DNA of 64,000 bases from Flavobacterium aquiphilum. Lineage in GTDB: Bacteria; Bacteroidota; Bacteroidia; Flavobacteriales; Flavobacteriaceae. The notes under the pieces were generated by a model, which made no database searches, was not told where the DNA came from, and saw only the letters and a list, made by a program, of their open reading frames with translations. The stretch covers positions 4,990,801-5,054,800 of the forward strand of contig NZ_CP114288.1 of assembly GCF_027111335.1 (NCBI RefSeq). Direction: 5' to 3'. A program made the translations under genes and the position numbers. Shown in pieces: positions 43,073-52,286 of this stretch (the stretch's first letter is position 1; each line of letters starts with the position of its first letter).

Positions 43073-45391
43073 TTGAAAAGAAATTACCCCCTCATCCTCT
43101 TATTTATTTTTTTTATAGCAAGTCAAATCAATTTTGCTCAAGACAAAAAACCTAAAGTCGTATTAGTACTAAGCGGAGGTGGCGCCAAAGGAGTGGCACA
43201 TATTCCTCTCTTGCAAGCACTAGACTCTTTGCATATTGTTCCAGATGTCATTGTAGGAAACAGTATGGGAAGTATCATGGGAGGACTATACGCAATGGGA
43301 TATTCTGGTGACAGTATTGCAAAACTCACAAGAAATATCGACTGGGACAAATTACTAGGCGGAAGCATGTCGCTTAGAGATGTTGGTGTAGAAGAAAAAA
43401 GCGAATTCCAAAGATATTTAGCAGGCATAGGCATCAAAGACGGAAAACCAACCAATGTCACCTCGATACTAAACGATCAAAATCTAAGGGAATACCTTTC
43501 TGAACTAACTTTCCCAGTGTACAATGTCAAAAACTTCGACAATCTTTCAATCCCGTTCAGGGCAATGGCCACCGATGTTGTCAACGGAAAAGAAGTAATC
43601 CTCAAAGAAGGAAGTTTAGCATTTGCGATGAGAGCAAGTATGTCTTTACCAGCGGTTTTCAAACCAATGCCCTACGAGGAAACCCTTCTAGTCGATGGAG
43701 GTGTAATGAACAATTTCCCTACTGATGTTGCTAAAGAAATGGGAGCGGATATCATAATCGGAAGTGATGTGGGCGGAGGAATGGAACCCGCTGACAAACT
43801 CAACAGTTTTGTGACCATACTAATGCAGACCAGTATGTTCCCGAGCAACATCAAAAATCCCGAGAACCGAAAAAACTGTACAATCCTTGTGGATCACCTA
43901 CCCAACTTAAGATTCTCCACCGGCGATTTTAACGAAAGCAACGAAATTTACAAAGACGGTAAAATTGCAACAGCCCAAAACCTGCCAGCTTTGGTCGAAC
44001 TAGCAAAAAAACTGAATGCTTATCAGCAAAGAACTCATGAGCTCCCTAAAATGGCCAACGAATTCTTTATAGACACCATTGTTTATAAAGGCATAAGCAA
44101 AGAAAACATCCCTCTTGTACTGGCAAGAACAAACATCAAACCAAAAGCACAATACACCACCAAAGATTTGATTAAAGGCATCAATCGAGCCATGGGAACC
44201 AATCTTTTCCATCAAATCACCTACAGTTATTTCATTACCGATGAAAACAAAATTGGATTAACTTTAAATGGTTTCGAATATTCCAAAAACCTTTTCAATG
44301 CGTCACTTCATTATGACACTTACCGAGGAGTAGGATTAATTCTAAATTATACAGGGAGAAACATTCTCGCTCCTTCTTCGCGCCTCATCATTACAGCCGA
44401 TATAGCCGAACAACCAAAAGGAAGAGTTAATTTCCAGAAAAATTTCGGGAAGCACAAAGATTGGTGGTGGAGTTCTGAGCTATATGGAGCCTTTTTAAGA
44501 CAAGAACTCTTCATCGACGGTAAATCGGCAGACAATATGCTTTATAATGCTTTTGAATTCAATAATCAAGTAAATCGAAATTTGAATTCACTAAAAAGTT
44601 TTGCTGGTCTTGGCTTAAATTACCATTATACCGAAATCAAACCAAAAAATGACCCTTATTTGAATCCAAATGTGTTATCACTTAAGAACTACAACTTTGA
44701 TGACATGGAAGTAAACGCACATTTTTCATACAACGATATGGATAAAGTTTTTTTTGCTACCGATGGTACAATTATAAAATCCTTTATTGACCGCTCATTG
44801 TTTAGCAATGCCAATGTTTCCTTTACAGATGCAACTTTAACAAACTATTCAGGTCAAACAAACGGATTTACTAAATTTGGATTTGGAATTGAAAAAAGAA
44901 CGCTTTTGCAAAAGAAAATCACCTGCATGATTGGTTTTGACGCCAACTTTATATTCGAAGATAAACTTCAAAATAATGATGTTCCGTTTTCAGAATACGG
45001 TTATGCTGCAAAATATTTCATAGGAGGAATTCTGCCTAGTTCAGGAAGCAACCGTTTTGCTTTTCCAGGCCTACACGAAGACGAGCTTAATGCTTCGCAA
45101 TTTATGGGATTAAGACTCGGTGCTCAAATAAACCCTTTAGGTAAAATTTATATAACTCCACACTTTAATATTGCATCAGTAGGTTTCAAAAACTTTAATG
45201 AATATATTGGCGATGTTTTTTCACCAAAAGGAAATTGGGACAACGGCACAGAAACCAGCCTTATACTCTCAGGAGGAGCAGCGCTTTCTTATCAATCCAT
45301 CCTAGGACCAATCCATTTTGACACTTCATGGATAAACAGAATTGACAAAGTTAGATTGTTTTTCAGCGTTGGATTTACGTTCAATCCATAA
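43073..45391 (+). CDS. Patatin-like phospholipase with C-terminal outer-membrane barrel
   Basis: 772 residues with a signal peptide ending SQINFAQ. The patatin domain has the oxyanion box SGGGAKGVAH, the Ser in IVGNSMGSIMGG (GxSxG) and the Asp in VDGGVMNNFP. After about residue 300 a POTRA-like segment (FFIDTIVYKGISKENIPLVL) and a long BamA/Omp85-type barrel (GAALSYQSILGPIHFDTSWI) follow, as in PlpD/FplA type Vd autotransporters. It likely exposes or releases a lipase. The protein ends in FFSVGFTFNP, a beta-signal-like terminus. It is monocistronic. Confidence 0.9.
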   Translation: MKRNYPLILLFIFFIASQINFAQDKKPKVVLVLSGGGAKGVAHIPLLQALDSLHIVPDVIVGNSMGSIMGGLYAMGYSGDSIAKLTRNIDWDKLLGGSMSLRDVGVEEKSEFQRYLAGIGIKDGKPTNVTSILNDQNLREYLSELTFPVYNVKNFDNLSIPFRAMATDVVNGKEVILKEGSLAFAMRASMSLPAVFKPMPYEETLLVDGGVMNNFPTDVAKEMGADIIIGSDVGGGMEPADKLNSFVTILMQTSMFPSNIKNPENRKNCTILVDHLPNLRFSTGDFNESNEIYKDGKIATAQNLPALVELAKKLNAYQQRTHELPKMANEFFIDTIVYKGISKENIPLVLARTNIKPKAQYTTKDLIKGINRAMGTNLFHQITYSYFITDENKIGLTLNGFEYSKNLFNASLHYDTYRGVGLILNYTGRNILAPSSRLIITADIAEQPKGRVNFQKNFGKHKDWWWSSELYGAFLRQELFIDGKSADNMLYNAFEFNNQVNRNLNSLKSFAGLGLNYHYTEIKPKNDPYLNPNVLSLKNYNFDDMEVNAHFSYNDMDKVFFATDGTIIKSFIDRSLFSNANVSFTDATLTNYSGQTNGFTKFGFGIEKRTLLQKKITCMIGFDANFIFEDKLQNNDVPFSEYGYAAKYFIGGILPSSGSNRFAFPGLHEDELNASQFMGLRLGAQINPLGKIYITPHFNIASVGFKNFNEYIGDVFSPKGNWDNGTETSLILSGGAALSYQSILGPIHFDTSWINRIDKVRLFFSVGFTFNP

Positions 45392-45406
45392 CCAACTCTT
45401 TAATTT

Positions 45407-45474
45407 AACCGCAAGGTTCGCAAAGAATCACACTAAGTTCGCAAAGCTTAAATCCCTTTGCGAACCTTGCGGTT
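45407..45474. repeat. Perfect 19-bp inverted repeat (accgcaag type)
   Basis: AACCGCAAGGTTCGCAAAG (45407-45425) and its exact inverse (45456-45474) with a 30-base spacer that also contains aagttcgcaaagc. Same family as 22111-22192. Confidence 0.85.
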
Positions 45475-45510
45475 AATTTTTTTCCCAATAAAATCAAAAG
45501 TATTGGAAAC

Positions 45511-45541
45511 AAAAAACCCGCTTCTTTCGAAACGGGTTTTA
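45511..45541 (-). terminator. Terminator of rplU-rpmA
   Basis: AAAACCCG and CGGGTTTT pair around a 12-base loop, with A/T runs on both sides, 22 bases beyond the rpmA stop. Confidence 0.85.
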
Positions 45542-45562
45542 TAAAATATCTAATCTTTATGA

Positions 45563-45823
45563 TTATGCTTCGAATGGAAGAATAGAAACATAAGATTTGT
45601 TATCTCTTTTCTTTTGGAAAACAACAACTCCATCAACTTTTGCATGCAAAGTATGATCTTTACTGATGTAAACGTTTTCACCTGGATTGTGTTTTGAACC
45701 TCTTTGTCTTACGATGATGTTCCCAGCAATTGCAGCTTGACCACCAAAAATCTTAACGCCTAAACGTTTCGATTCTGATTCTCTACCATTCTTGGAACTA
45801 CCGACACCTTTCTTGTGAGCCAT
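45563..45823 (-). CDS. rpmA: 50S ribosomal protein L27
   Basis: 86 residues: [20 protein letters not shown] with the conserved basic start, [21 protein letters not shown]27 helps tRNA placement at the peptidyl transferase centre. It follows rplU by 22 bases in the usual order. Confidence 0.97.
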   Translation of the reverse strand: MAHKKGVGSSKNGRESESKRLGVKIFGGQAAIAGNIIVRQRGSKHNPGENVYISKDHTLHAKVDGVVVFQKKRDNKSYVSILPFEA

Positions 45824-45845
45824 GACGTACTAGTTTATTTTGTTA

Positions 45846-46280
45846 TTATTCTTGTGTATCTTCTTTTTTAGCTTTTGGAGCTTTTTTTACTTTAGGAGCT
45901 ACTACTTCAGCTTCTTCTGTAGTTGCTTCAACTGCTGCTTTTTTAGAAGCTGCTTTTTTAGGAGCACCTCCAACAGTAATTCCTTCAATTACAATTTGAG
46001 AAAGATATTGTCTGTGACCGTTTCTTTTTTTGAATCCTTTTCTTCTTTTCTTTTTGAAAACGATTACTTTGTCTCCTTTTAAGTGTTGTAACACTTTAGC
46101 TTCTACTGAAGCACCTTCTATAGCTGGGGCGCCTATCGTGATTGATCCGTTATCATCTACCAAATAAACTTTGTCAAAAGAAACTTTTGAACCTTCTTCA
46201 TTTGCCAAACGGTGAACGTAAACCTTTAGGTCTTTGCTTACTTTGAACTGTTGCCCTGCTATCTCTACGATTGCATACAT
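45846..46280 (-). CDS. rplU: 50S ribosomal protein L21
   Basis: 144 residues. Residues 1-103 are the standard L21 (MYAIVEIAGQQFKVSKDLKV, FKKKRRKGFKKRNGHRQYLS). A 40-residue Lys/Ala/Glu-rich tail (PKKAASKKAAVEATTEEAEV) extends beyond the usual length, a lineage extension of the type also seen in S2. First gene of rplU-rpmA. Confidence 0.97.
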   Translation of the reverse strand: MYAIVEIAGQQFKVSKDLKVYVHRLANEEGSKVSFDKVYLVDDNGSITIGAPAIEGASVEAKVLQHLKGDKVIVFKKKRRKGFKKRNGHRQYLSQIVIEGITVGGAPKKAASKKAAVEATTEEAEVVAPKVKKAPKAKKEDTQE

Positions 46281-46310
46281 ACTGAATTGTTTTAATAATT
46301 TTTAAGGTTG

Positions 46311-46318
46311 CAAATATA
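46311..46318 (-). promoter_or_regulatory. Promoter of rplU-rpmA
   Basis: On the minus strand TATATTTG matches TAnnTTTG, with ATTG 19 bases upstream as the -33 box. It lies 31 bases before the rplU start. Confidence 0.7.
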
Positions 46319-46479
46319 CAATTAAATATTTACCCTGCAATCCTTTACCAAAAAAATATTTTACTGTATTTTCAACTACCGTTTTCCTCTATTTATGAAA
46401 CAGTTACCATTATAAAAACAAAAGAAAATCTATAAATCCCATCTTCTGAATTTACCTATTTTATACTGAATAAAAAAAG

Positions 46480-46487
46480 TACTTTTG
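46480..46487 (+). promoter_or_regulatory. -7 element of the M16 peptidase pair
   Basis: TACTTTTG, 24 bases before the start codon at 46512; the 5' leader would be short. Confidence 0.6.
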
Positions 46488-46511
46488 CAGATCAAAATTA
46501 AACAATAATTA

Positions 46512-47816
46512 ATGATGTCAAATACCGCATTAACTTTAGGAGAAGTAGCTTCGGCTCAAAAAGTAGTTTTCGAGGAATACGATTTAGACAACGGTTTGCA
46601 TGTTATTTTGCATCATGATGCCTCAGCCCCTGTGGTAATCACTTCTGTCATGTATCATGTGGGAGCCAAAGATGAAAATCCAGACCGCACCGGTTTTGCC
46701 CATTTTTTCGAACATTTGCTATTTGAAGGAACCAAAAACATAAAAAGAGGCGAATGGTTTAAAATTGTGACTTCAAACGGAGGGACTAATAATGCCAACA
46801 CCACTGATGACCGTACTTATTATTATGAAATATTCCCTTCCAACAATTTAGAATTAGGTCTTTGGATGGAATCAGAAAGAATGTTACACCCGATTATCAA
46901 TCAAATTGGGGTCGACACTCAAAACGAAGTAGTTAAAGAAGAAAAAAGAACCAACTACGACAACCGCCCTTACGGAAATATTCTTGCGGCGGTAAAAGAA
47001 AATATGTTCAAAAACCATCCATACCGATGGACAACCATTGGCTCTATGAAAGATTTGGATGCCGCAACACTAGAAGAATTTAAAGAATTCAACAAAAAAT
47101 TCTATTTACCAAACAATGCCGTTTTGGTTGTAGCGGGCGATTTTGAAAAAAAACAAGCCAAAGAATGGATTCAAAAATATTTTGGCTCAATTCCCAAAGG
47201 AGAAGTCACTTCTAAAAAAACGTATTTGGAAGAACCAATCACTAAAACCATCAAAGCAACTTACGAAGATCCCAACATTCAAATTCCGATGTTGGTAGCA
47301 AGTTACAGAACTCCGTCAATGAAAAGCAGGGACGCAAGAGTATTGGACTTAATTTCTTCCTATTTAAGTGATGGCAAAAGTTCCCGATTATACAAAAAAG
47401 TAGTGGATGATAAAAAAATGGCGCTACAAATTGGCGCAGTAGGCTTTAGCCAGGAAGATTACGGAATGTACATTGTTTATGGCTTGCCAATGGCCGATTT
47501 TTCTTTAACAGACATACTCAATGAAATTGATAAGGAAATCATAAAAATCCAAACCGATTTGATTTCTGAAAAAGATTATCAAAAACTACAAAACAAATTT
47601 GACAACAATTACATAAATAGTAATGCAACTTTAGAAGGAATTGCCAACAATCTGGCTTCCTATTATATGTTGTACAAAGATATTAACCTTATCAATACCG
47701 AAATCGAACTGTATCATTCTATCACAAGGGAAGAAATACGCGAGGTTGCCCAAAAATACCTTAACCCAAATCAACGCTTACTTTTGGATTACATACCTGC
47801 AAAACACCATAACTAA
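46512..47816 (+). CDS. M16-family zinc metalloprotease (catalytic partner)
   Basis: 434 residues. The inverted zinc motif HxxEH is HFFEHLLFEG, and the third ligand Glu lies about 75 residues later in TQNEVVKEEKRTNYDNRPYG. R/Y pair near the C-terminus is present. A typical catalytic subunit of a heterodimeric M16 system, paired with the next gene. The N-terminus MMSNTALTLGEVASAQKVVF has an ASAQ-type end but no hydrophobic signal core, and an in-frame stop just upstream bars extension. Confidence 0.93.
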   Translation: MMSNTALTLGEVASAQKVVFEEYDLDNGLHVILHHDASAPVVITSVMYHVGAKDENPDRTGFAHFFEHLLFEGTKNIKRGEWFKIVTSNGGTNNANTTDDRTYYYEIFPSNNLELGLWMESERMLHPIINQIGVDTQNEVVKEEKRTNYDNRPYGNILAAVKENMFKNHPYRWTTIGSMKDLDAATLEEFKEFNKKFYLPNNAVLVVAGDFEKKQAKEWIQKYFGSIPKGEVTSKKTYLEEPITKTIKATYEDPNIQIPMLVASYRTPSMKSRDARVLDLISSYLSDGKSSRLYKKVVDDKKMALQIGAVGFSQEDYGMYIVYGLPMADFSLTDILNEIDKEIIKIQTDLISEKDYQKLQNKFDNNYINSNATLEGIANNLASYYMLYKDINLINTEIELYHSITREEIREVAQKYLNPNQRLLLDYIPAKHHN

Positions 47817-47870
47817 AAAGCAGCTATCGTAAAGAACAAAAAAATTAACGTTTCATCATTATCAGGAATT

Positions 47871-49868
47871 ATGCAAGCAACAGATCGCACGCAACCGCAA
47901 CCCGGAAAATTACCAACTATTAATATCAAAAAACCAAAATCTTTTGTTTTGGACAATGGAATGAAGGTATTGGTAGTAGAAAATCATAAGTTACCCAGAG
48001 TTTCCTTCAACCTAACTTTGGACAATATTCTTTTTACCGAAGGAAACAAAAAAGGCGTTGATGAATTAACAGGAAACCTAATCGGTAACGAAAGCAAAAA
48101 AACAACCAAAGAAGCTTTTCATGAAGAAATAGACTTTTTGGGAGCCGAAATCAATTTTAATGCTCACGGAGCTACTGCAAATTCTATTTCCAAATTCGGC
48201 GGTAAAGTTTTAGAACTCCTGGCAGAAGGCGTTTTACATCCAAATTTCACACAAGAGGAATTCGATAAAGAAAAAGCCAAATTAATCGAAGGAATGAAAG
48301 CGGAGGAAAAAAGCGTTCCAGCAATTGCAAATCGCGTTGTCGATGTTTTAGCTTTTGGCAAAAACCATCCGACCGGCGAATATATGACCGAAGAAACTCT
48401 TAACAACATTACCTTGACCGATGTAGAGAAAAATTACAAAACCTACTTCGTTCCTGAAAATGCCTATTTAGTAATTGTTGGTGACGTTAAATTTGAAAAT
48501 GTAAAAATAGCGGTTGAAAAATTATTTGGAGATTGGGAGAAAAAATCCACTCCTAAAATTCCATTTGAAACTCCTGTAAATGTTTCAAATTCACAGATAA
48601 ATCTGGTTGATGTTCCCAATGCAGTTCAGTCTGAAATCACATTGGTGAATACCCTAAATTTAAGAATGAGTGACCCTGATTTTTTCCCTGCCGTAATTGC
48701 CAATCAAATTTTGGGAGGAGATTTCAACAGCTACTTAAATATGAATTTACGCGAAGAACACGGTTGGACTTACGGTGCACGATCAAGTGTTGGCGCAGGA
48801 AAAAACACTTCCAAATTTTTCGCCAAATCAGCTGTAAGGAACGCTGTTACCGCAAGTGCTGTTGTAGAATTCATCAAAGAAATCAAACGAATCCGAACAG
48901 AGAAAGTAACCGAAGAAGTTCTTGCAACCGTTAAAGCTGGCTACATCGGCCGATTTGTAATGCAAGTTGAAAAACCACAAGCCGTTGCCCGATACGCATT
49001 GTACATTGAAACCGAAAAATTACCAGCGGATTTTTACGAGAAATACATCCAAACCATCAACAAAGTAACCGCTGATGACATTTTGCGTGTTGCCAACAAA
49101 TATTTCTTAATCGACAATATCCGAATTGTCGTTGTCGGAAAAGGATCTGAAATTTCCCCGGAATTGGAAAAACTAAATATTCCAATGTTTTATTTTGACA
49201 AATACGGAAACCCTTTGGAAAAACCGTTAACCAAAGAAATCCCTGCCGACATAACTGCAAAAAATGTACTCGAAAATTACATCAATGCAATTGGAGGCGA
49301 GAAAGCAGTTTCAGAAGTAAAATCGATTTTCATGACTGGCTCCGCAACTATTCCGCAAGCTCCTGCTCCTTTGACTTACATTTCAAAAATAGATATCAAC
49401 GGAAATTCATTGGTAGAAATTACAATGGGCGGAATGAGTATGATGAAACAGGTAATCAACCAAAAAGGAGCTTATTCTATCGAACAAGGACAACGCACCG
49501 ATTTTGAAGGAGAAGAATTAGCCGAAATGAAAGCATCGGCAACTCCATTCGAAGAACTGCTTTTAGTTAAGAACGCAGAATTAACCATTGACCGAATAGA
49601 AACCATCAACGGAAGCGATGCATTTGCAATCAAAAACGGAAAAAGCACTTATTTTTACGACATCAAAACCGGACTGAAACTAGCCGAATCCAAAACTATT
49701 GAACAAGATGGAGAATTGATTGATGTTTCTACTAATTTTAGAGATTATAAAGACTTACAAAACATAAAAATCCCTTACAATATAGTTCAAAATATAGGCA
49801 TTGAGCTAGATATTGAAATAGCTGAAATCAAAATCAATGAAGGAGTAATTGATGCCGATTTTGAATAA
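47871..49868 (+). CDS. M16-family non-catalytic partner
   Basis: 665 residues. Two M16 domains plus a 180-residue C-terminal domain (VKSIFMTGSATIPQAPAPLT). The zinc motif is missing (GVDELTGNLIGNE stands in its place), so it binds substrate while the preceding gene supplies catalysis. The start MQATDRTQPQPGKLPTINIK shows no signal peptide; the open frame upstream (KKINVSSLSGI) is not a hydrophobic signal. Same operon as the first M16 gene, 54 bases apart. Confidence 0.9.
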   Translation: MQATDRTQPQPGKLPTINIKKPKSFVLDNGMKVLVVENHKLPRVSFNLTLDNILFTEGNKKGVDELTGNLIGNESKKTTKEAFHEEIDFLGAEINFNAHGATANSISKFGGKVLELLAEGVLHPNFTQEEFDKEKAKLIEGMKAEEKSVPAIANRVVDVLAFGKNHPTGEYMTEETLNNITLTDVEKNYKTYFVPENAYLVIVGDVKFENVKIAVEKLFGDWEKKSTPKIPFETPVNVSNSQINLVDVPNAVQSEITLVNTLNLRMSDPDFFPAVIANQILGGDFNSYLNMNLREEHGWTYGARSSVGAGKNTSKFFAKSAVRNAVTASAVVEFIKEIKRIRTEKVTEEVLATVKAGYIGRFVMQVEKPQAVARYALYIETEKLPADFYEKYIQTINKVTADDILRVANKYFLIDNIRIVVVGKGSEISPELEKLNIPMFYFDKYGNPLEKPLTKEIPADITAKNVLENYINAIGGEKAVSEVKSIFMTGSATIPQAPAPLTYISKIDINGNSLVEITMGGMSMMKQVINQKGAYSIEQGQRTDFEGEELAEMKASATPFEELLLVKNAELTIDRIETINGSDAFAIKNGKSTYFYDIKTGLKLAESKTIEQDGELIDVSTNFRDYKDLQNIKIPYNIVQNIGIELDIEIAEIKINEGVIDADFE

Positions 49869-49890
49869 TAAATCAGTAAAAATAGGCACA

Positions 49891-49928
49891 AAAAAAAACC
49901 GTCCCGATAAATTTGGGACGGTTTTTTG
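49891..49928. terminator. Bidirectional terminator
   Basis: AAAAAACCGTCCC (49893-49905) pairs with GGGACGGTTTTTT (49915-49927). It serves the convergent M16 and rng genes. Confidence 0.9.
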
Positions 49929-49929
49929 T

Positions 49930-51474
49930 TTATTCTCTAATAACATTTCCTTTTGAATCATAGAAATGGTATTCTAAATACGTGTAAGCGTCACGTGGTA
50001 TGATTTTCACCCATTTTTTGTGTTCAAAAAGCCATTTTGAACGCAATGATGGAAAACCTTTACTGAGGTATGCAGCCACAAACGGATGTACATTCAGCAC
50101 TACTTTTTTGTGGGTTTTTAAAACTCTTTCCAGATCGGAAGCGATTCTATCAATGACCGATATTGGCGCTTCAATTTCTCGATTTTCATTATTAGGATCT
50201 TCTTCCCTTGTTTTTATATTTACTTCTGGCCTTACTCTTTGTCTGGTAATCTGGACTAGCCCAAATTTACTCGGCGGTAAGATTTTATGTTTTGCTTTAT
50301 CGTCGCTCATTTCTTCCCTCAGGAAGTCGAACAAGACTTTACGATTTTCAGGATTCGACATATCGATAAAATCAATAACTATGATACCTCCCATATCGCG
50401 AAGACGTAATTGCCTTGCTATTTCGGCGGCTGCAATCATGTTTACTTCCATGGCCGTATCTTCCTGGTTAGTGGCTTTATTAGAACGGTTTCCGCTGTTT
50501 ACATCAATTACGTGTAAAGCTTCGGTATGCTCTATTATCAAATAAGCCCCTTTACTCATGGAAACGGTTTTCCCAAATGAAGTCTTGATTTGCCTCTCTA
50601 TATTGAATTTCTCAAAAATAGGATTGTCTTTGGACTGATAGAACTTAACAATTGATTGTTTGGATGGTGCAATTTCTTGCAAATAATCCTTTGTTTGATT
50701 GTACAACTCTTCATCATCAATCTGGATACTACTAAAAGTATCATTAAACACATCTCTTAATATTGAGGAAGCTCTGTTGAGTTCTCCTAATACTTTGGAA
50801 GGATGATGAGCAGTTGGTAATTTTTTACACATTGCAGTCCATCTGCTAAGCAGGTTCTGCAAATCTTTTTCTAATTCTACTGTGCTTTTGCCTTCGGCTA
50901 CTGTGCGAACAATAACACCAAATCCTTTTGGTTTGACTGATTGCACAAGACGTTTCAAACGTTCCTTTTCTTTTTTGTCTTCTATTTTTTGTGAAATAGA
51001 AACTCGGTCAGAAAACGGAACCAAAACAATAAATCTTCCTGCCAGGGATAGCTCTGCGCTTATCCTTGGTCCTTTGGTCGATATCGGTTCTTTGACGACT
51101 TGCACCAAAACAGACTGATTGGCACTTATTACATCAGTAATCGTACCGTTCTTGTCTATCTCTTTTTCAAACTGAAAGTTTTTTAGGGAGAAATCTTTTA
51201 TTTTACCTGCGCTTACAAGTTTTATGAATTTCAGTTGGGAAGTTAAGTTAGGCCCTAAATCGTGATAATGTAAAAAAGCATCTTTTTCGAAGCCTACGTT
51301 TACAAAAGCAGCATTAAGACCAGCAACAGGTTTCCTTATTTTGGCAATAAAAATATCACCAACCTGGAAGTTGCTTTTCTCTTCTTCTTTGTGTAATTCA
51401 ATTAGTTTTCCATCTTTTAATAAGGCAAAATCCACAAAATCAGAACTAGATCGAATGATTAATTCTTTATTCAT
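49930..51474 (-). CDS. rng: Ribonuclease E/G family
   Basis: 514 residues. S1 domain at the N-terminus (VGDIFIAKIRKPVAGLNAAF), DNase I-like catalytic core with metal-binding Asp in LHVIDVNSGNRSNKA and IIVIDFIDMSNPENR. It lacks the long RNase E C-terminal scaffold, so it is the short G type. It processes rRNA and turns over mRNA. Downstream on the same strand of HU and the small basic protein, though with its own spacing. Confidence 0.95.
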   Translation of the reverse strand: MNKELIIRSSSDFVDFALLKDGKLIELHKEEEKSNFQVGDIFIAKIRKPVAGLNAAFVNVGFEKDAFLHYHDLGPNLTSQLKFIKLVSAGKIKDFSLKNFQFEKEIDKNGTITDVISANQSVLVQVVKEPISTKGPRISAELSLAGRFIVLVPFSDRVSISQKIEDKKEKERLKRLVQSVKPKGFGVIVRTVAEGKSTVELEKDLQNLLSRWTAMCKKLPTAHHPSKVLGELNRASSILRDVFNDTFSSIQIDDEELYNQTKDYLQEIAPSKQSIVKFYQSKDNPIFEKFNIERQIKTSFGKTVSMSKGAYLIIEHTEALHVIDVNSGNRSNKATNQEDTAMEVNMIAAAEIARQLRLRDMGGIIVIDFIDMSNPENRKVLFDFLREEMSDDKAKHKILPPSKFGLVQITRQRVRPEVNIKTREEDPNNENREIEAPISVIDRIASDLERVLKTHKKVVLNVHPFVAAYLSKGFPSLRSKWLFEHKKWVKIIPRDAYTYLEYHFYDSKGNVIRE

Positions 51475-51718
51475 TTGTAAATTTTTATCTGCTTTTTCAG
51501 AGAATAGATCAGCAAGAAAAAAGAAAATAGAGTAAGTCTAAAATCTGTGATCTAAAATCTTATTTACAGATGGATTAAACAATAATTTAACAGGTATTGT
51601 ACCCGGGGAGAAAAGAAACTTTAAGGATAATAGATTAATAGATAATTGACAATTTGGTCTTTTATCTTTTCGTCTTTCATCTTTTTGTCTTTTTCTCGAT
51701 TTCAATGAACTTAAAAAA

Positions 51719-51746
51719 GAAAAAAGTAGTGTAAAACTACTTTTTC
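51719..51746 (-). terminator. Terminator overlapping the end of the small basic gene
   Basis: On the minus strand AAAAAGTAGT/ACTACTTTTT forms a stem around four to five bases, followed by T-rich sequence. The first arm contains the TAG stop codon of the 30-residue gene. Confidence 0.75.
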
Positions 51747-51829
51747 TTTTTATGACGGTTAGCTCTCGCTCTTTTTTTGCGTTTATGCGTTGCTACCTTA
51801 TGTCTCTTTCTTTTTTTACCACTTGGCAT
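51737..51829 (-). CDS. Very small, very basic protein (30 residues)
   Basis: Start ATG at 51829, stop TAG at 51737. The product begins MPSGKKRKRHKVATHKRKKR and continues ARANRHKKKK, with about 18 Lys/Arg and several His in 30 residues and no acidic residue. It lies between rng and HU on the same strand, with a terminator just after it. The composition and setting suggest a ribosomal or rRNA-binding peptide (like Thx-type small proteins) rather than a chance frame. I cannot name the family. Confidence 0.75.
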   Translation of the reverse strand: MPSGKKRKRHKVATHKRKKRARANRHKKKK

Positions 51830-51862
51830 ATCTAATAGATTTTATAATTAATTAATAGTGTT

Positions 51863-52153
51863 TTATTTTGCTTCGTTGTTCACTTTTACACCTTCAACAA
51901 AAACTTTTGCAGGTTTGAATGCAGGAATGTTGTGTGCCGGAATTTTGATAGTGGTATTTTTGGAAATATTTCTTCCAGTTTTTTCAGCTCTTGTTTTAAC
52001 GATAAAACTACCGAAACCTCTTAGATAAACATTGTCCCCAGTTTCTAGTGAGTTTTTCACTTCGTTCATAAAAGTCTCTACGGTTGCTTGCACATCCCCT
52101 TTTTCAAGACCTAATTTTTCTGAAATCTTCGCTACGATATCTGCTTTCGTCAT
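51863..52153 (-). CDS. DNA-binding protein HU
   Basis: 96 residues. MTKADIVAKISEKLGLEKGD, LRGFGSFIVKTRAEKTGRNI and IKIPAHNIPAFKPAK, the DNA-binding arm, are all of HU/IHF type. It bends and packs DNA. It has a promoter of its own at 52197-52204. Confidence 0.97.
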   Translation of the reverse strand: MTKADIVAKISEKLGLEKGDVQATVETFMNEVKNSLETGDNVYLRGFGSFIVKTRAEKTGRNISKNTTIKIPAHNIPAFKPAKVFVEGVKVNNEAK

Positions 52154-52196
52154 TTTCTTTCCTTTTTATTATGTTGTAATAATTTTTTTGAGTGTG

Positions 52197-52204
52197 CAAA
52201 TATA
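52197..52204 (-). promoter_or_regulatory. -7 element of the HU gene
   Basis: On the minus strand TATATTTG matches TAnnTTTG, 44 bases before the HU start codon. Confidence 0.6.
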
Positions 52205-52261
52205 TGAATTTAAAAAACAATAAATCAACCTAAATCGTTAAAATTTAATTACATAAACAAT

Positions 52262-52269
52262 TACTTTTG
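52262..52269 (+). promoter_or_regulatory. -7 element of mutY
   Basis: TACTTTTG matches TAnnTTTG; with the start codon at 52287 the leader would be about 10 bases. Confidence 0.6.
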
Positions 52270-52286
52270 TTTACAATTTTTTTACA

